The notes under the pieces: generated by a model
The model's input: only the letters and a program-made list of their open reading frames with translations
The model's database searches: none
What the model was told of the DNA's origin: nothing
Position numbers and translations under genes: made by a program
Shown here: piece after piece, positions 20,432 to 27,616 of the stretch
How positions within the stretch are numbered: the stretch's first letter is position 1
How the letters are laid out: the number at the start of each line of letters is the position of its first letter
Virus record (IMG/VR): IMGVR_UViG_3300036792_000046
Coordinates: 1 to 51,347 of that record
DNA: 51,347 bases
From: a virus
Strand: one strand, 5' to 3'

Positions 20432-22666
20432 ATGCCAGGACTACAATCCTTTTTCGAACTGGCATATGGATCTACGAAGGGCTACATGTGTATTGCCTCC
20501 CGTAAGACAGGAGGTGCTTTCACTGAAAGGTTCTTCGAGTTTCCAGAGCAGATTGAAGAAGGGCTTGCATTTCTTCGTAGCAAGTCTTCGATCGAAAACG
20601 TCTACTTCTGTCCCCAGCTTTTGACGCAGAAAAGGAGAGCCAAAGTCAATGTCGATTTGGTACAGTGCATCTGGGCAGACCTAGATGACTGCCACCCAAG
20701 TCGACTGCACGTACAGCCCACACTCGCACTAGAGACAAGTCCTGCACGTTATCAAGCGCTCTGGATACTCGAAGAACCTATACCTGGCGAAGACGCAGAA
20801 GCCATTTCACGACGGATTGCATACGGGCACGCACAAGAAGGATCGGACAGATCAGGATGGGACCTTACACAGCTACTTCGGATACCGGGAACAATCAACT
20901 TTAAGTACCTGGAAGATGGCGAAGCTCCCCAGGTAACGCTCCTCATCATCAACGAGAACAGGTTTACGCCTGGCGACTTCGACATGTACCCTCAGGTCGA
21001 GGGCTACGAGTACTTGGACGTTCCTTTCCCAGAGATGGTCCCTGAAAAGGGAGAGGAGATACTTGAGCGCTTCCGTTTCCGGATTAACGGTGAAGCGTTT
21101 ACGGTATTCCACAGGGAGCCGGAGAAAGATCGTTCCGCAGCATTGTTCCGTCTCGAGATGTACTGTTTCGAAGCGGGAATGTCAATGGCAGAAGCATTTC
21201 AGGTCTGCCGAGATGCAAGGTGTAACAAGTTCGCAGATGAGGACGTCAGGCTTTGGAAAGACATTTGCAGAGCGAAGTCCAGGTTTGACGAGAACCGTAA
21301 GGTCCAAACTCTTCCGCCAAGTGGAGAGATGGCGCTACTGACAGATCAGGAAAAGGTCATAGTGTCACAACTCCCTCCATCGTTTGTAGACAGGTACATA
21401 GAATGGGCGAAGACAGTAGGCGACGCTGCCGCGCAGTACCATGTAGCTGGCGCTTTTGTGGCACTGTCTTCGGTCCTTGCGGGGAGTTTGAAACTACCGA
21501 CGAGCTTCGGTGTTATCCTGCCAAACCTATGGTTCCTGATTCTCGCAGACACGACGTTGACGAGGAAGTCGACTGCGATGGAGCTGGCAATGGACGTGAC
21601 GATGGAAGTAGACGAATCAGTTCTGATGGCAACTGACGGCTCGCTAGAAGGATTGATGACGGCACTCCAGGCACGAGCAGGACAACCGAGTGTCTTCTTG
21701 CGTGACGAGTTTACTGGTCTTGTCTCGCAAATGCTCAAGAAGGACTATATGGCTGGACTGCCTGAGTTCCTTGCCAAGATATACGATGGCAGGCTGATGA
21801 AGCGAATGTTGAGGAAGGAAGAGATTATCGTCAAGGACCCACGCCTGATCGTGTTCGGAGGAGGTATCAAGTCGAAGATGACTCGTATCCTTACCTACGA
21901 ACATATCGAGAGTGGTTTCCTTCCGCGCTTCATCATCGTTACTGCGGACTCAGACATCACGAAAGTCAAGCCTCTCGGACCCCCTGTGGAAGCTAACCTA
22001 CAAGGGCGCGCCGAGATCGTCGGAGAGCTACGAGACATATCCAATAGACATACGGGTATGGTACCTATAACCATGAATGGTAAGGTCGTGGGTACAACTC
22101 GACAAGCTACAGACATAACTCTAACTCCAGAAGCGTGGGCACGATACAACGTACTCGACCAGACATTGACGCAGATCGGTTTGGAATCTGGCGAGCTCTC
22201 TGAAGTCCTGATACCAATGAACGCTAGGCTTGCAGTCAGTATTTTGAAGTGTGCCATACTGATCGCGGCCAGCAGATCTGAACGGTCTCCAGTAGAGGTA
22301 ACTGTATACGACCTACTCAAAGCAGCATCGTACGCCGACGCGTGGAGACGTTACGCACAAGACATTGTGGTCAACGTGGGCAGAGGTGAGCTTGAGCACA
22401 AGATCCAGATCGTACTCCATGCGATCCAGAAGAAGGGCTCAGTGAGGCGATCGCTGCTTATGCAGACTTACCACATGACGGCACGAGAGATGGACCAGAT
22501 CGAATTGACCTTGATCCAGAGAGGTCTTGTATCCAAGGGAGGAGAAGGACGTGCCACTTCTTACAACTCCCTTCTCGAGAACAACTTACGGTACGTACGT
22601 CAACCTATGCAAGACAATACCCATCACAGGAAAGGCAAACAGACAAGATGCGAACTCCTGGTATAG
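20432..22666 (+). CDS. Primase-helicase (AEP-like primase plus DUF3987-like ATPase)
   Basis: The 744-residue product has an N-terminal primase-like half: WADLDDCHPS (metal-binding D-x-D), SPARYQALWIL and LTQLLRIPGTINFKY, a signature of archaeo-eukaryotic-type phage and plasmid primases. The second half (~310-700) matches the DUF3987 ATPase plan (FVALSSVLAGSL, FLILADTTLTRKST, PSVFLRDEFTGL). The P-loop position, DTTLTRKS, lacks both usual glycines but keeps Lys-Ser. It probably primes and/or unwinds DNA at the replication fork with the PolA-type polymerase at 27609. It overlaps queC by 19 bases, tying replication and base-modification genes together. Confidence 0.8.
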   Translation: MPGLQSFFELAYGSTKGYMCIASRKTGGAFTERFFEFPEQIEEGLAFLRSKSSIENVYFCPQLLTQKRRAKVNVDLVQCIWADLDDCHPSRLHVQPTLALETSPARYQALWILEEPIPGEDAEAISRRIAYGHAQEGSDRSGWDLTQLLRIPGTINFKYLEDGEAPQVTLLIINENRFTPGDFDMYPQVEGYEYLDVPFPEMVPEKGEEILERFRFRINGEAFTVFHREPEKDRSAALFRLEMYCFEAGMSMAEAFQVCRDARCNKFADEDVRLWKDICRAKSRFDENRKVQTLPPSGEMALLTDQEKVIVSQLPPSFVDRYIEWAKTVGDAAAQYHVAGAFVALSSVLAGSLKLPTSFGVILPNLWFLILADTTLTRKSTAMELAMDVTMEVDESVLMATDGSLEGLMTALQARAGQPSVFLRDEFTGLVSQMLKKDYMAGLPEFLAKIYDGRLMKRMLRKEEIIVKDPRLIVFGGGIKSKMTRILTYEHIESGFLPRFIIVTADSDITKVKPLGPPVEANLQGRAEIVGELRDISNRHTGMVPITMNGKVVGTTRQATDITLTPEAWARYNVLDQTLTQIGLESGELSEVLIPMNARLAVSILKCAILIAASRSERSPVEVTVYDLLKAASYADAWRRYAQDIVVNVGRGELEHKIQIVLHAIQKKGSVRRSLLMQTYHMTAREMDQIELTLIQRGLVSKGGEGRATSYNSLLENNLRYVRQPMQDNTHHRKGKQTRCELLV

Positions 22667-23373
22667 CAATCGTCAGTGGCGGGCTCGACAGTGTCACGAT
22701 GCTGTACGACATGCTCTTGAACAGGAACTGCGACCCTACAGTCGTATCCTTTGACTACGGTCAGAGGCACGCGAGGGAACTTGACTCGGCCAACTACGTC
22801 AGCAACCTGCTCGGCCTCGAGCACATAACCATCGACGTCGTAGACTTCGGTGCTGCGATCAGCCAGAACGCACCCGGCGCAGTCCTCGTCAAATCCGACT
22901 CGGTGATACCTCAAGGTCACTACGCAGCCGAGAACATGAAGGCGACGGTCGTTCCGAATAGGAACATGGTCATGTTGTCGATGGCCGTAGGTGTCTGCAT
23001 CGCAACCGAAGGCCAGTTCGTTGCAACGGCCATTCACTCCGGCGATCACGAGATCTACCCCGACTGCAGGCCCGATTTCATCGGCGCTCTCAGCGCGACC
23101 GTGAAGCTCGCCAACGAAGGCTTCCTGCACCCGAACTTCCACTTCGACGCTCCGTTCATCTACAAGACGAAGAGCGACATCGCGCAGTTGGCCTTCGAAC
23201 TAGACGTTCCGATTGACCGTACATGGTCATGTTACGTGGGAGGTGATCTCCATTGCGGAAGGTGTGGCACCTGCGTCGAACGACTCGAGGCTATCGCCTC
23301 TACAGGCCACGACGACCCGACGACCTACGACGACAGCAACTTCTGGCGAACCCAAGTTGGACAGTCTGCATAG
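22648..23373 (+). CDS. queC: 7-cyano-7-deazaguanine synthase QueC
   Basis: QueC makes preQ0 from 7-carboxy-7-deazaguanine with ATP and ammonia. The 241-residue product has the PP-loop SGGLDS (residues 10-15), FDYGQRH, and the zinc-binding cysteines in WSCYVGGDLHCGRCGTC near the C-terminus, all as in bacterial QueC. It is the last pathway enzyme, followed by QueD and QueE genes and then FolE. There is no QueF-like reductase nearby, so the pathway should stop at preQ0. ATG 22648 overlaps the primase-helicase stop. Confidence 0.96.
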   Translation: MRTPGIAIVSGGLDSVTMLYDMLLNRNCDPTVVSFDYGQRHARELDSANYVSNLLGLEHITIDVVDFGAAISQNAPGAVLVKSDSVIPQGHYAAENMKATVVPNRNMVMLSMAVGVCIATEGQFVATAIHSGDHEIYPDCRPDFIGALSATVKLANEGFLHPNFHFDAPFIYKTKSDIAQLAFELDVPIDRTWSCYVGGDLHCGRCGTCVERLEAIASTGHDDPTTYDDSNFWRTQVGQSA

Positions 23374-23442
23374 GGCCTCCAATCATCGGTCGCATAATAG
23401 CAGGGTGGATGCTTAACTGCTTCTGCCCGGGATGGAATAGTG

Positions 23443-23844
23443 ATGTACAGCATCAGCAAGAAGTTCAGCTTTTCAGCGGCCCACTATCTGACTGGCCTCG
23501 CCAAGGACCACCCGTGCAGTAGGATACACGGACACAACTATGTGGTCAAGGTCGAGATCATGACTCCCGAGGTCGATGAAGTCGGCTTCGTTGTAGACTA
23601 CCGCGATCTTGACGACTTCAAGCGGTGGATCGATGAGAACTGGGATCACCAGAACTTGAACGACGTTCTGTTCCCAACAGGCATCAATCCGACAGCGGAG
23701 AATCTCGCACGCTACTTGTGGGACATCCTACGCGGGGGCAAGATCGGAGCGACGCTCGAAGAGAAGTTCGACGGCTTCGGCCTTATCGTCTACGTATCCG
23801 AGACGCCGAAGACTTGGGCGACGTTCGATGGAGTAGACGTCTGA
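23443..23844 (+). CDS. queD: 6-carboxy-5,6,7,8-tetrahydropterin synthase QueD
   Basis: QueD converts 7,8-dihydroneopterin triphosphate to 6-carboxytetrahydropterin. The 133-residue product has the pterin-synthase signature: FSAAHYL (first zinc His), C-x3-HGHNY as CSRIHGHNY (catalytic Cys and two zinc His), and DHQNLND further on. ATG 23443 was chosen; an adjacent GTG at 23440 would add one residue. Its stop overlaps the queE start. Confidence 0.95.
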   Translation: MYSISKKFSFSAAHYLTGLAKDHPCSRIHGHNYVVKVEIMTPEVDEVGFVVDYRDLDDFKRWIDENWDHQNLNDVLFPTGINPTAENLARYLWDILRGGKIGATLEEKFDGFGLIVYVSETPKTWATFDGVDV

Positions 23845-24545
23845 TGCTACGGCTCCTCGAGCACTACGTCAGCACTCAGGGCGAAGGGCCTAACGTCGGT
23901 AAGCTGACGCAATTCGTCAGGTTCGCAGGCTGCAACCTCAGGTGTCCTGGCTGGCCTTGCGACACTCCCTACGCTATCGAACCGAGGTTGTACACCAAGG
24001 AACAGCAGTCGATAGCTCCTGGAAGGCTCGCTGCCAAGATTCGTGATCTATACGTAACTACAGGAGCAACGAACATCTGCTTCACCGGCGGCGAGCCTCT
24101 GATCCAGCCTCAGGACGATATCGTAAAAGTTATCAACTGGCTTGACGAGTCCTTTGGCTTCTTCAGGTTCGAGATGTTCACGAACGGCACTCGGCAGATC
24201 GATACGTTCCTAGCTGATGGCTGCAACTTCGTGATGGACTGGAAGCTTCCTGGTTCAGGCGAAGACCCGGACGACCAGACGCGTATCAACAATCTAGGTA
24301 TTATCGATACTGCCAACAACTCCGTCAAGTTCACGATCGCCTGCGACGAGGACTTGGCAATGGCAAGCGGTATCTGGGCTCAGTACTTGATGGAGAGTCC
24401 TCTTCAGGTCTTCGCTGGTGCTGTCTGGAAGAAGTACTCCGACGAGAAGATCGTCGACTATATCAAGGGGCATCGGCTGCCGTGGCGTCTCAACGTGCAG
24501 GTTCACAACTACATCTTCGGAGGTCCGACAGTCCGTGGCATATGA
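23844..24545 (+). CDS. queE: 7-carboxy-7-deazaguanine synthase QueE (radical SAM)
   Basis: QueE contracts 6-carboxytetrahydropterin to 7-carboxy-7-deazaguanine. The 233-residue product has the N-terminal TQGEGPNVG and the radical-SAM cysteines CNLRCPGWPC, spaced C30-x3-C34-x4-C39 rather than the standard C-x3-C-x2-C; CFTGGEPLIQ is the SAM-binding GGEP element. Overlaps queD and folE. The wider spacing is a variation seen in some QueE forms and should still hold a [4Fe-4S] cluster; that point is inference. Confidence 0.93.
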   Translation: MLRLLEHYVSTQGEGPNVGKLTQFVRFAGCNLRCPGWPCDTPYAIEPRLYTKEQQSIAPGRLAAKIRDLYVTTGATNICFTGGEPLIQPQDDIVKVINWLDESFGFFRFEMFTNGTRQIDTFLADGCNFVMDWKLPGSGEDPDDQTRINNLGIIDTANNSVKFTIACDEDLAMASGIWAQYLMESPLQVFAGAVWKKYSDEKIVDYIKGHRLPWRLNVQVHNYIFGGPTVRGI

Positions 24546-25146
24546 AGAGGAGTCGTACAAGACAGAACTCGGCTTCACCGTGACAGGACCGAAGGATAAC
24601 GACGTGGCATATGACGAGAGATACGAAGCGGAGCGGCTCCTTGCCCGAGTCGTCGGCCTCGACACGAGCGATCCACAGGGCGAGGATACGCCTCGCAGGT
24701 GGATTGAGGCGATGAGGGAACTGACGACACCGAAACAGTTCACGTTCACTGTCTTCGATGCGGAAGTCGACGAGATGGTGGTTGAGCGTGACATCTGGTT
24801 CGCGACGCTCTGTAAGCATCACCTTCTACCGTTCACGGGCAAGTGTCACGTCGGCTACGTACCTAACGGGAAGATCGCAGGCCTTAGTAAGATCCCACGC
24901 CTGGTCGCTCTCGTCTCTGCGAGCCTCAACACGCAGGAGGAGTTGACGGTCAACATCGCTCGAGCGCTTGAGCAGGTCCTTGAGCCTCATGGCGTAGCTG
25001 TCGTCATGGAAGCGCAGCACATGTGTATGGCAATTCGTGGTGCTCGCGCAACAGGTGTAACTACGAGGACTGCCTCCATGCGCGGTGTCTTCGGCGATCA
25101 CCAGCGAACGGCGAAGATGGAATTCCTGGAGGCAATTCGTGGCTAA
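24535..25146 (+). CDS. folE: GTP cyclohydrolase I FolE
   Basis: FolE opens GTP to make dihydroneopterin triphosphate, the first step of the 7-deazaguanine pathway. The 203-residue product has LCKHHLLPF (zinc ligands C93 and H96), GLSKIPRLV, EAQHMCM (C164) and TRTASMRG, all FolE signatures. GTG 24535 was chosen because CGGAGG lies about 10 bases upstream; GTG 24604 is a second option that still keeps all motifs. With QueD, QueE and QueC it gives a full route from GTP to preQ0. Confidence 0.95.
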   Translation: MAYEEESYKTELGFTVTGPKDNDVAYDERYEAERLLARVVGLDTSDPQGEDTPRRWIEAMRELTTPKQFTFTVFDAEVDEMVVERDIWFATLCKHHLLPFTGKCHVGYVPNGKIAGLSKIPRLVALVSASLNTQEELTVNIARALEQVLEPHGVAVVMEAQHMCMAIRGARATGVTTRTASMRGVFGDHQRTAKMEFLEAIRG

Positions 25147-25492
25147 GACCCTAGACGAGATCATCGCACAGTGCCAACGGGACTCAGAGGACTGGTTCCC
25201 TAGCACATCTCACGACCTACCGTTCCAAGTCCTATCTCTCTGCGGCGAAACTGGTGAGCTGGCCAACCTCGTCAAGAAGGTAGCTCGAGGTTCACACGAG
25301 TACGTGGTGCTCAAGAACAGGATGAAGGAAGAGGCAACTGACGCTTTCATCTACCTATGCAACGTGTTCGCACTACTAGAAATGAATCCAGAGGAGTGGT
25401 ATGACGTCATCAGAGAGCAAAACAGGCAGCGATTCAGCGGCAGAGGAGATCCGAAGGTTGTTGCAAGAGGCGGATCAAGCCTTCCTGACTGA
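25139..25492 (+). CDS. MazG-like nucleotide pyrophosphohydrolase
   Basis: The 117-residue product has the all-alpha NTP-PPase signature: GETGEL (E-x2-E) in LSLCGETGELANLVKKV and, downstream, EEATDAFIYL (E-x2-D). Such enzymes hydrolyse non-canonical or regulatory nucleotides such as dUTP, oxidised dNTPs or ppGpp. GTG 25139 lies inside the folE end after CTGGAGGC. Its place between pathway and replication genes suggests nucleotide-pool control during infection. Confidence 0.8.
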   Translation: MAKTLDEIIAQCQRDSEDWFPSTSHDLPFQVLSLCGETGELANLVKKVARGSHEYVVLKNRMKEEATDAFIYLCNVFALLEMNPEEWYDVIREQNRQRFSGRGDPKVVARGGSSLPD

Positions 25493-25724
25493 GTGCCAGG
25501 TACGCCTCGATAAGGGTGAAGCGCAGTACGGATCGACAGCGTTCCTGAGTGTCGACACCCTAGACGAGGCTCTAGCCGAAGTCGTAGACCTGAGCAACTA
25601 CGCCAGGTTCACCTTCATCAAGCTCTACATCCTCCGTCAGTCGATAGCAAGGGTGACGGCACAACATCCACTAACCGACGCGAAGGGCTTCGTGCCCATG
25701 AAGGAGTTCATGCAAGGTGAGTAA
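25401..25724 (+). CDS. MazG-neighbour protein, possibly nucleotide metabolism
   Basis: The 107-residue helical product overlaps the MazG-like gene by 92 bases. LDEALAEVVDLSNYARFTFIKLYIL looks like the second half of a related all-alpha phosphohydrolase (E-x3-D-x2-N pattern) though its first E-x2-E motif is less clear. An accessory or dATP/dGTP-hydrolase-like role is possible. ATG 25401 follows AGAGGAGTGGT. Confidence 0.6.
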   Translation: MTSSESKTGSDSAAEEIRRLLQEADQAFLTECQVRLDKGEAQYGSTAFLSVDTLDEALAEVVDLSNYARFTFIKLYILRQSIARVTAQHPLTDAKGFVPMKEFMQGE

Positions 25725-26298
25725 CGTCCCAGTAAGTCAACTCGTTCCAGGTATCCCCGGCGTCAGTCACGGTGGTGGTATGGCTGGCCTTATCATCCGC
25801 GACGCCACTGGCTCCGAAGCAGGCCATGCGTTCGGTCACCTAGGTGGTGGGCAGGCTATCTCCGGTCAGCCGCCCAAGGCTGTCATCGTTCCTGCAGCCA
25901 GCTTCGGTGACGCCATCTGGTTCCACCGCATGTGGGATCAGCTTATGGCCGAAGAGGGATGGACCAAGGAGCGGGTCGCGAAGTCGCAAGATGCGGTCGT
26001 AGCTCGCTGGCGGCAGGAAGATGGCTGCAAGTACGACTGGGAAGCGTACCCAGCCTTTGCCGCGGAAGTCTTCCACTTCCGTACTTCGCAGCAACTCGCT
26101 CCCTGGTTCAAGACCGACGCGGCTCGAGTGTGCTCCGCGATCATCGCCGACGGCCTGATGAAGGGAGGCGTGCCTCTCAACTTCGTCCCCGAAGACGGGC
26201 CAGGTATCATCGGTGGCAAAGGCAGCGTAGCGTTGCCACCCAACTTGATCGCGCCCGGCATGCTACTAGGCCTAGCAGAACGGTTGGACTGGACATGA
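25717..26298 (+). CDS. Permuted papain-fold (NlpC/P60, YiiX-like) protein
   Basis: The 193-residue product has an early Gly/His section (GVSHGGGMAGLIIRD, GHAFGHLGGG), a central YDWEAYPAF and a later AARVCSAIIADGLMKGG. A His near the N-terminus and a catalytic-type Cys in V-C-S near the C-terminus is the order found in circularly permuted NlpC/P60-like hydrolases. It may cleave an amide bond in cell wall, lipid or protein, or act on a host signal. The assignment is from motif order only. GTG 25717 overlaps the previous stop. Confidence 0.5.
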   Translation: MSNVPVSQLVPGIPGVSHGGGMAGLIIRDATGSEAGHAFGHLGGGQAISGQPPKAVIVPAASFGDAIWFHRMWDQLMAEEGWTKERVAKSQDAVVARWRQEDGCKYDWEAYPAFAAEVFHFRTSQQLAPWFKTDAARVCSAIIADGLMKGGVPLNFVPEDGPGIIGGKGSVALPPNLIAPGMLLGLAERLDWT

Positions 26299-26567
26299 TC
26301 GACGCATCTATCCTTATCCAACACAACAAGCCTGTCGTCGATCAGGCACGCTGGCTCGACAGCTCACATCTCCGTGACGACCTGAAGTTGGTCGTCCAGC
26401 CATTCGAGGCACTCGCAGCGGACATGCTAAGGGGCATTCCTTCATCGCCAGAGCTCACGGCGGCACTCCGAAAGCTCGTCGAGGCGAAGGACCAGATGGT
26501 CCGTGCCAAACTGTACGCGCTCGAGAACAACCTCAGGCATACGTACCAAGGAGGTCAGACTTCATGA
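26295..26567 (+). CDS. Helical hypothetical protein, 90 residues
   Basis: ATG 26295 overlaps the upstream TGA. Almost wholly helical, charged, with a predicted four-helix or coiled pattern (LTAALRKLVEAKDQMVRAKLYALENN). Family not recognised; it sits between two coupled genes of unknown role. Confidence 0.6.
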   Translation: MIDASILIQHNKPVVDQARWLDSSHLRDDLKLVVQPFEALAADMLRGIPSSPELTAALRKLVEAKDQMVRAKLYALENNLRHTYQGGQTS

Positions 26568-26800
26568 ACAACTGGACTCCCCAGAACGTCGCCGCTCTCA
26601 TAACCGGTCTCACGGCACTCCTCGCCGCCGCAGGAGGACTCGTCGCCGCCTTCAAGTCGCATGGTACGGCCAACGAAGCCAAGGGAACGGCTAACCAGGC
26701 ACAGAGCACAGCTCAACAGGCATCTGCTCTCGCACAAGGTGCACACTCCATGGCTTCCGAGGCTAGGGCCGTCGCTAAGACGATAGCCGACAGCAAGTAA
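26564..26800 (+). CDS. Small membrane protein with Ala/Gln-rich helical tail
   Basis: The 78-residue product has one membrane span (about residues 7-29, VAALITGLTALLAAAGGLVAA) and an Ala/Gln/Ser heptad-like tail. Size and layout are holin- or spanin-like, yet it lies in the early/replication block rather than with the lysin, so a membrane-anchored host-interaction role is equally likely. Confidence 0.6.
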   Translation: MNNWTPQNVAALITGLTALLAAAGGLVAAFKSHGTANEAKGTANQAQSTAQQASALAQGAHSMASEARAVAKTIADSK

Positions 26801-26808
26801 CCCTGTGG

Positions 26809-26848
26809 CGGGGCGCGCATGCCTAATACGCGTACTAAGGAGAAGGAA
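26809..26848 (+). promoter_or_regulatory. GGGGCGCGCAT leader hairpin, copy 2
   Basis: GGGGCGCGCATGCCTAATACGC and TACTAAGGAGAAGGAA precede the start at 26849. GCGCG can pair with CGCGT. The block matches 16199-16245 in sequence, order and distance to the start codon, so it is a shared leader. Confidence 0.5.
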
Positions 26849-27616
26849 ATGGAAGTCGCACTCATTCCTCCGCTAAGCCTTCTGCATCACCGGAACGGTC
26901 GCAAGTTCCAGATGATCTTGCCTGAGCTGCTTACTAGTCGCAACTACAGGAACACGTTGCCCGCGCTCAAGGGATCACACCTGATTCTCGACAACGGAAT
27001 GTTCGAAGGTCAGATATCAGATCCAGAAGAGCTCTGCGCCTTGGCGACTAGCACTGGAGCCACCGAGATTGTCATGCCCGATGTGCGTGAGGACATGGAC
27101 GGCACACTCAAGGAGGTCTCCAGATTCCTCGACATCTTTGAGCTGACACATTTCCCCTATGGTCAGCCGCAACTAATGATCGTAGTACAAGTAGGCAATC
27201 TGGAACAGATACCATGGTTCATATCACAAGCAGCATATCTCGAGGGCAGGTACTTCGGAACGCACAAGTTCACGTACGGCATACCTCGAAGGCTCGCTGA
27301 GAAGTTTGGACCTGGAACACGTATCCACGTCGTTGACTGGATCACTGACATGTCACCTAGTAGTGCTATCCATTTGCTAGGATATGCGCGTACAGGTCTC
27401 AACGTTAGAGTCTTCAACGAGGTCCTAGCTCTACGTAGTCGTGTAAGGTCGATAGATACGGATGCTCCTTATGTCTGGGCACAGCGTAACGAGTCGCTAG
27501 TAAAAGGCAAAAGCATCGAACGGCCTAAGAAGTACTTCGGCATGTTGCCAGAACAGTTTCCCGAGAACGCTCTGGTACACAACATCAGGGCACTAGAAGG
27601 TTGGGCACATGCCTGA
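26849..27616 (+). CDS. dpdA: DpdA-like 7-deazaguanine DNA transglycosylase
   Basis: DpdA swaps guanine in DNA for a 7-deazaguanine base, using a TGT-like mechanism. The 255-residue product opens MEVALIPPLSLL, has LILDNGMFEG (Asp-Asn-Gly, residues 47-50) and IVMPDV (Asp at 78), and later HLLGYARTGLNVRVFNEVL, the pattern of phage DpdA. It is shorter than bacterial TGT and lacks its zinc cysteine set. With QueC, QueD, QueE and FolE in the same genome, the expected modification is preQ0 in DNA, giving resistance to restriction. ATG 26849 is placed by AAGGAGAAGGAA. Confidence 0.85.
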   Translation: MEVALIPPLSLLHHRNGRKFQMILPELLTSRNYRNTLPALKGSHLILDNGMFEGQISDPEELCALATSTGATEIVMPDVREDMDGTLKEVSRFLDIFELTHFPYGQPQLMIVVQVGNLEQIPWFISQAAYLEGRYFGTHKFTYGIPRRLAEKFGPGTRIHVVDWITDMSPSSAIHLLGYARTGLNVRVFNEVLALRSRVRSIDTDAPYVWAQRNESLVKGKSIERPKKYFGMLPEQFPENALVHNIRALEGWAHA

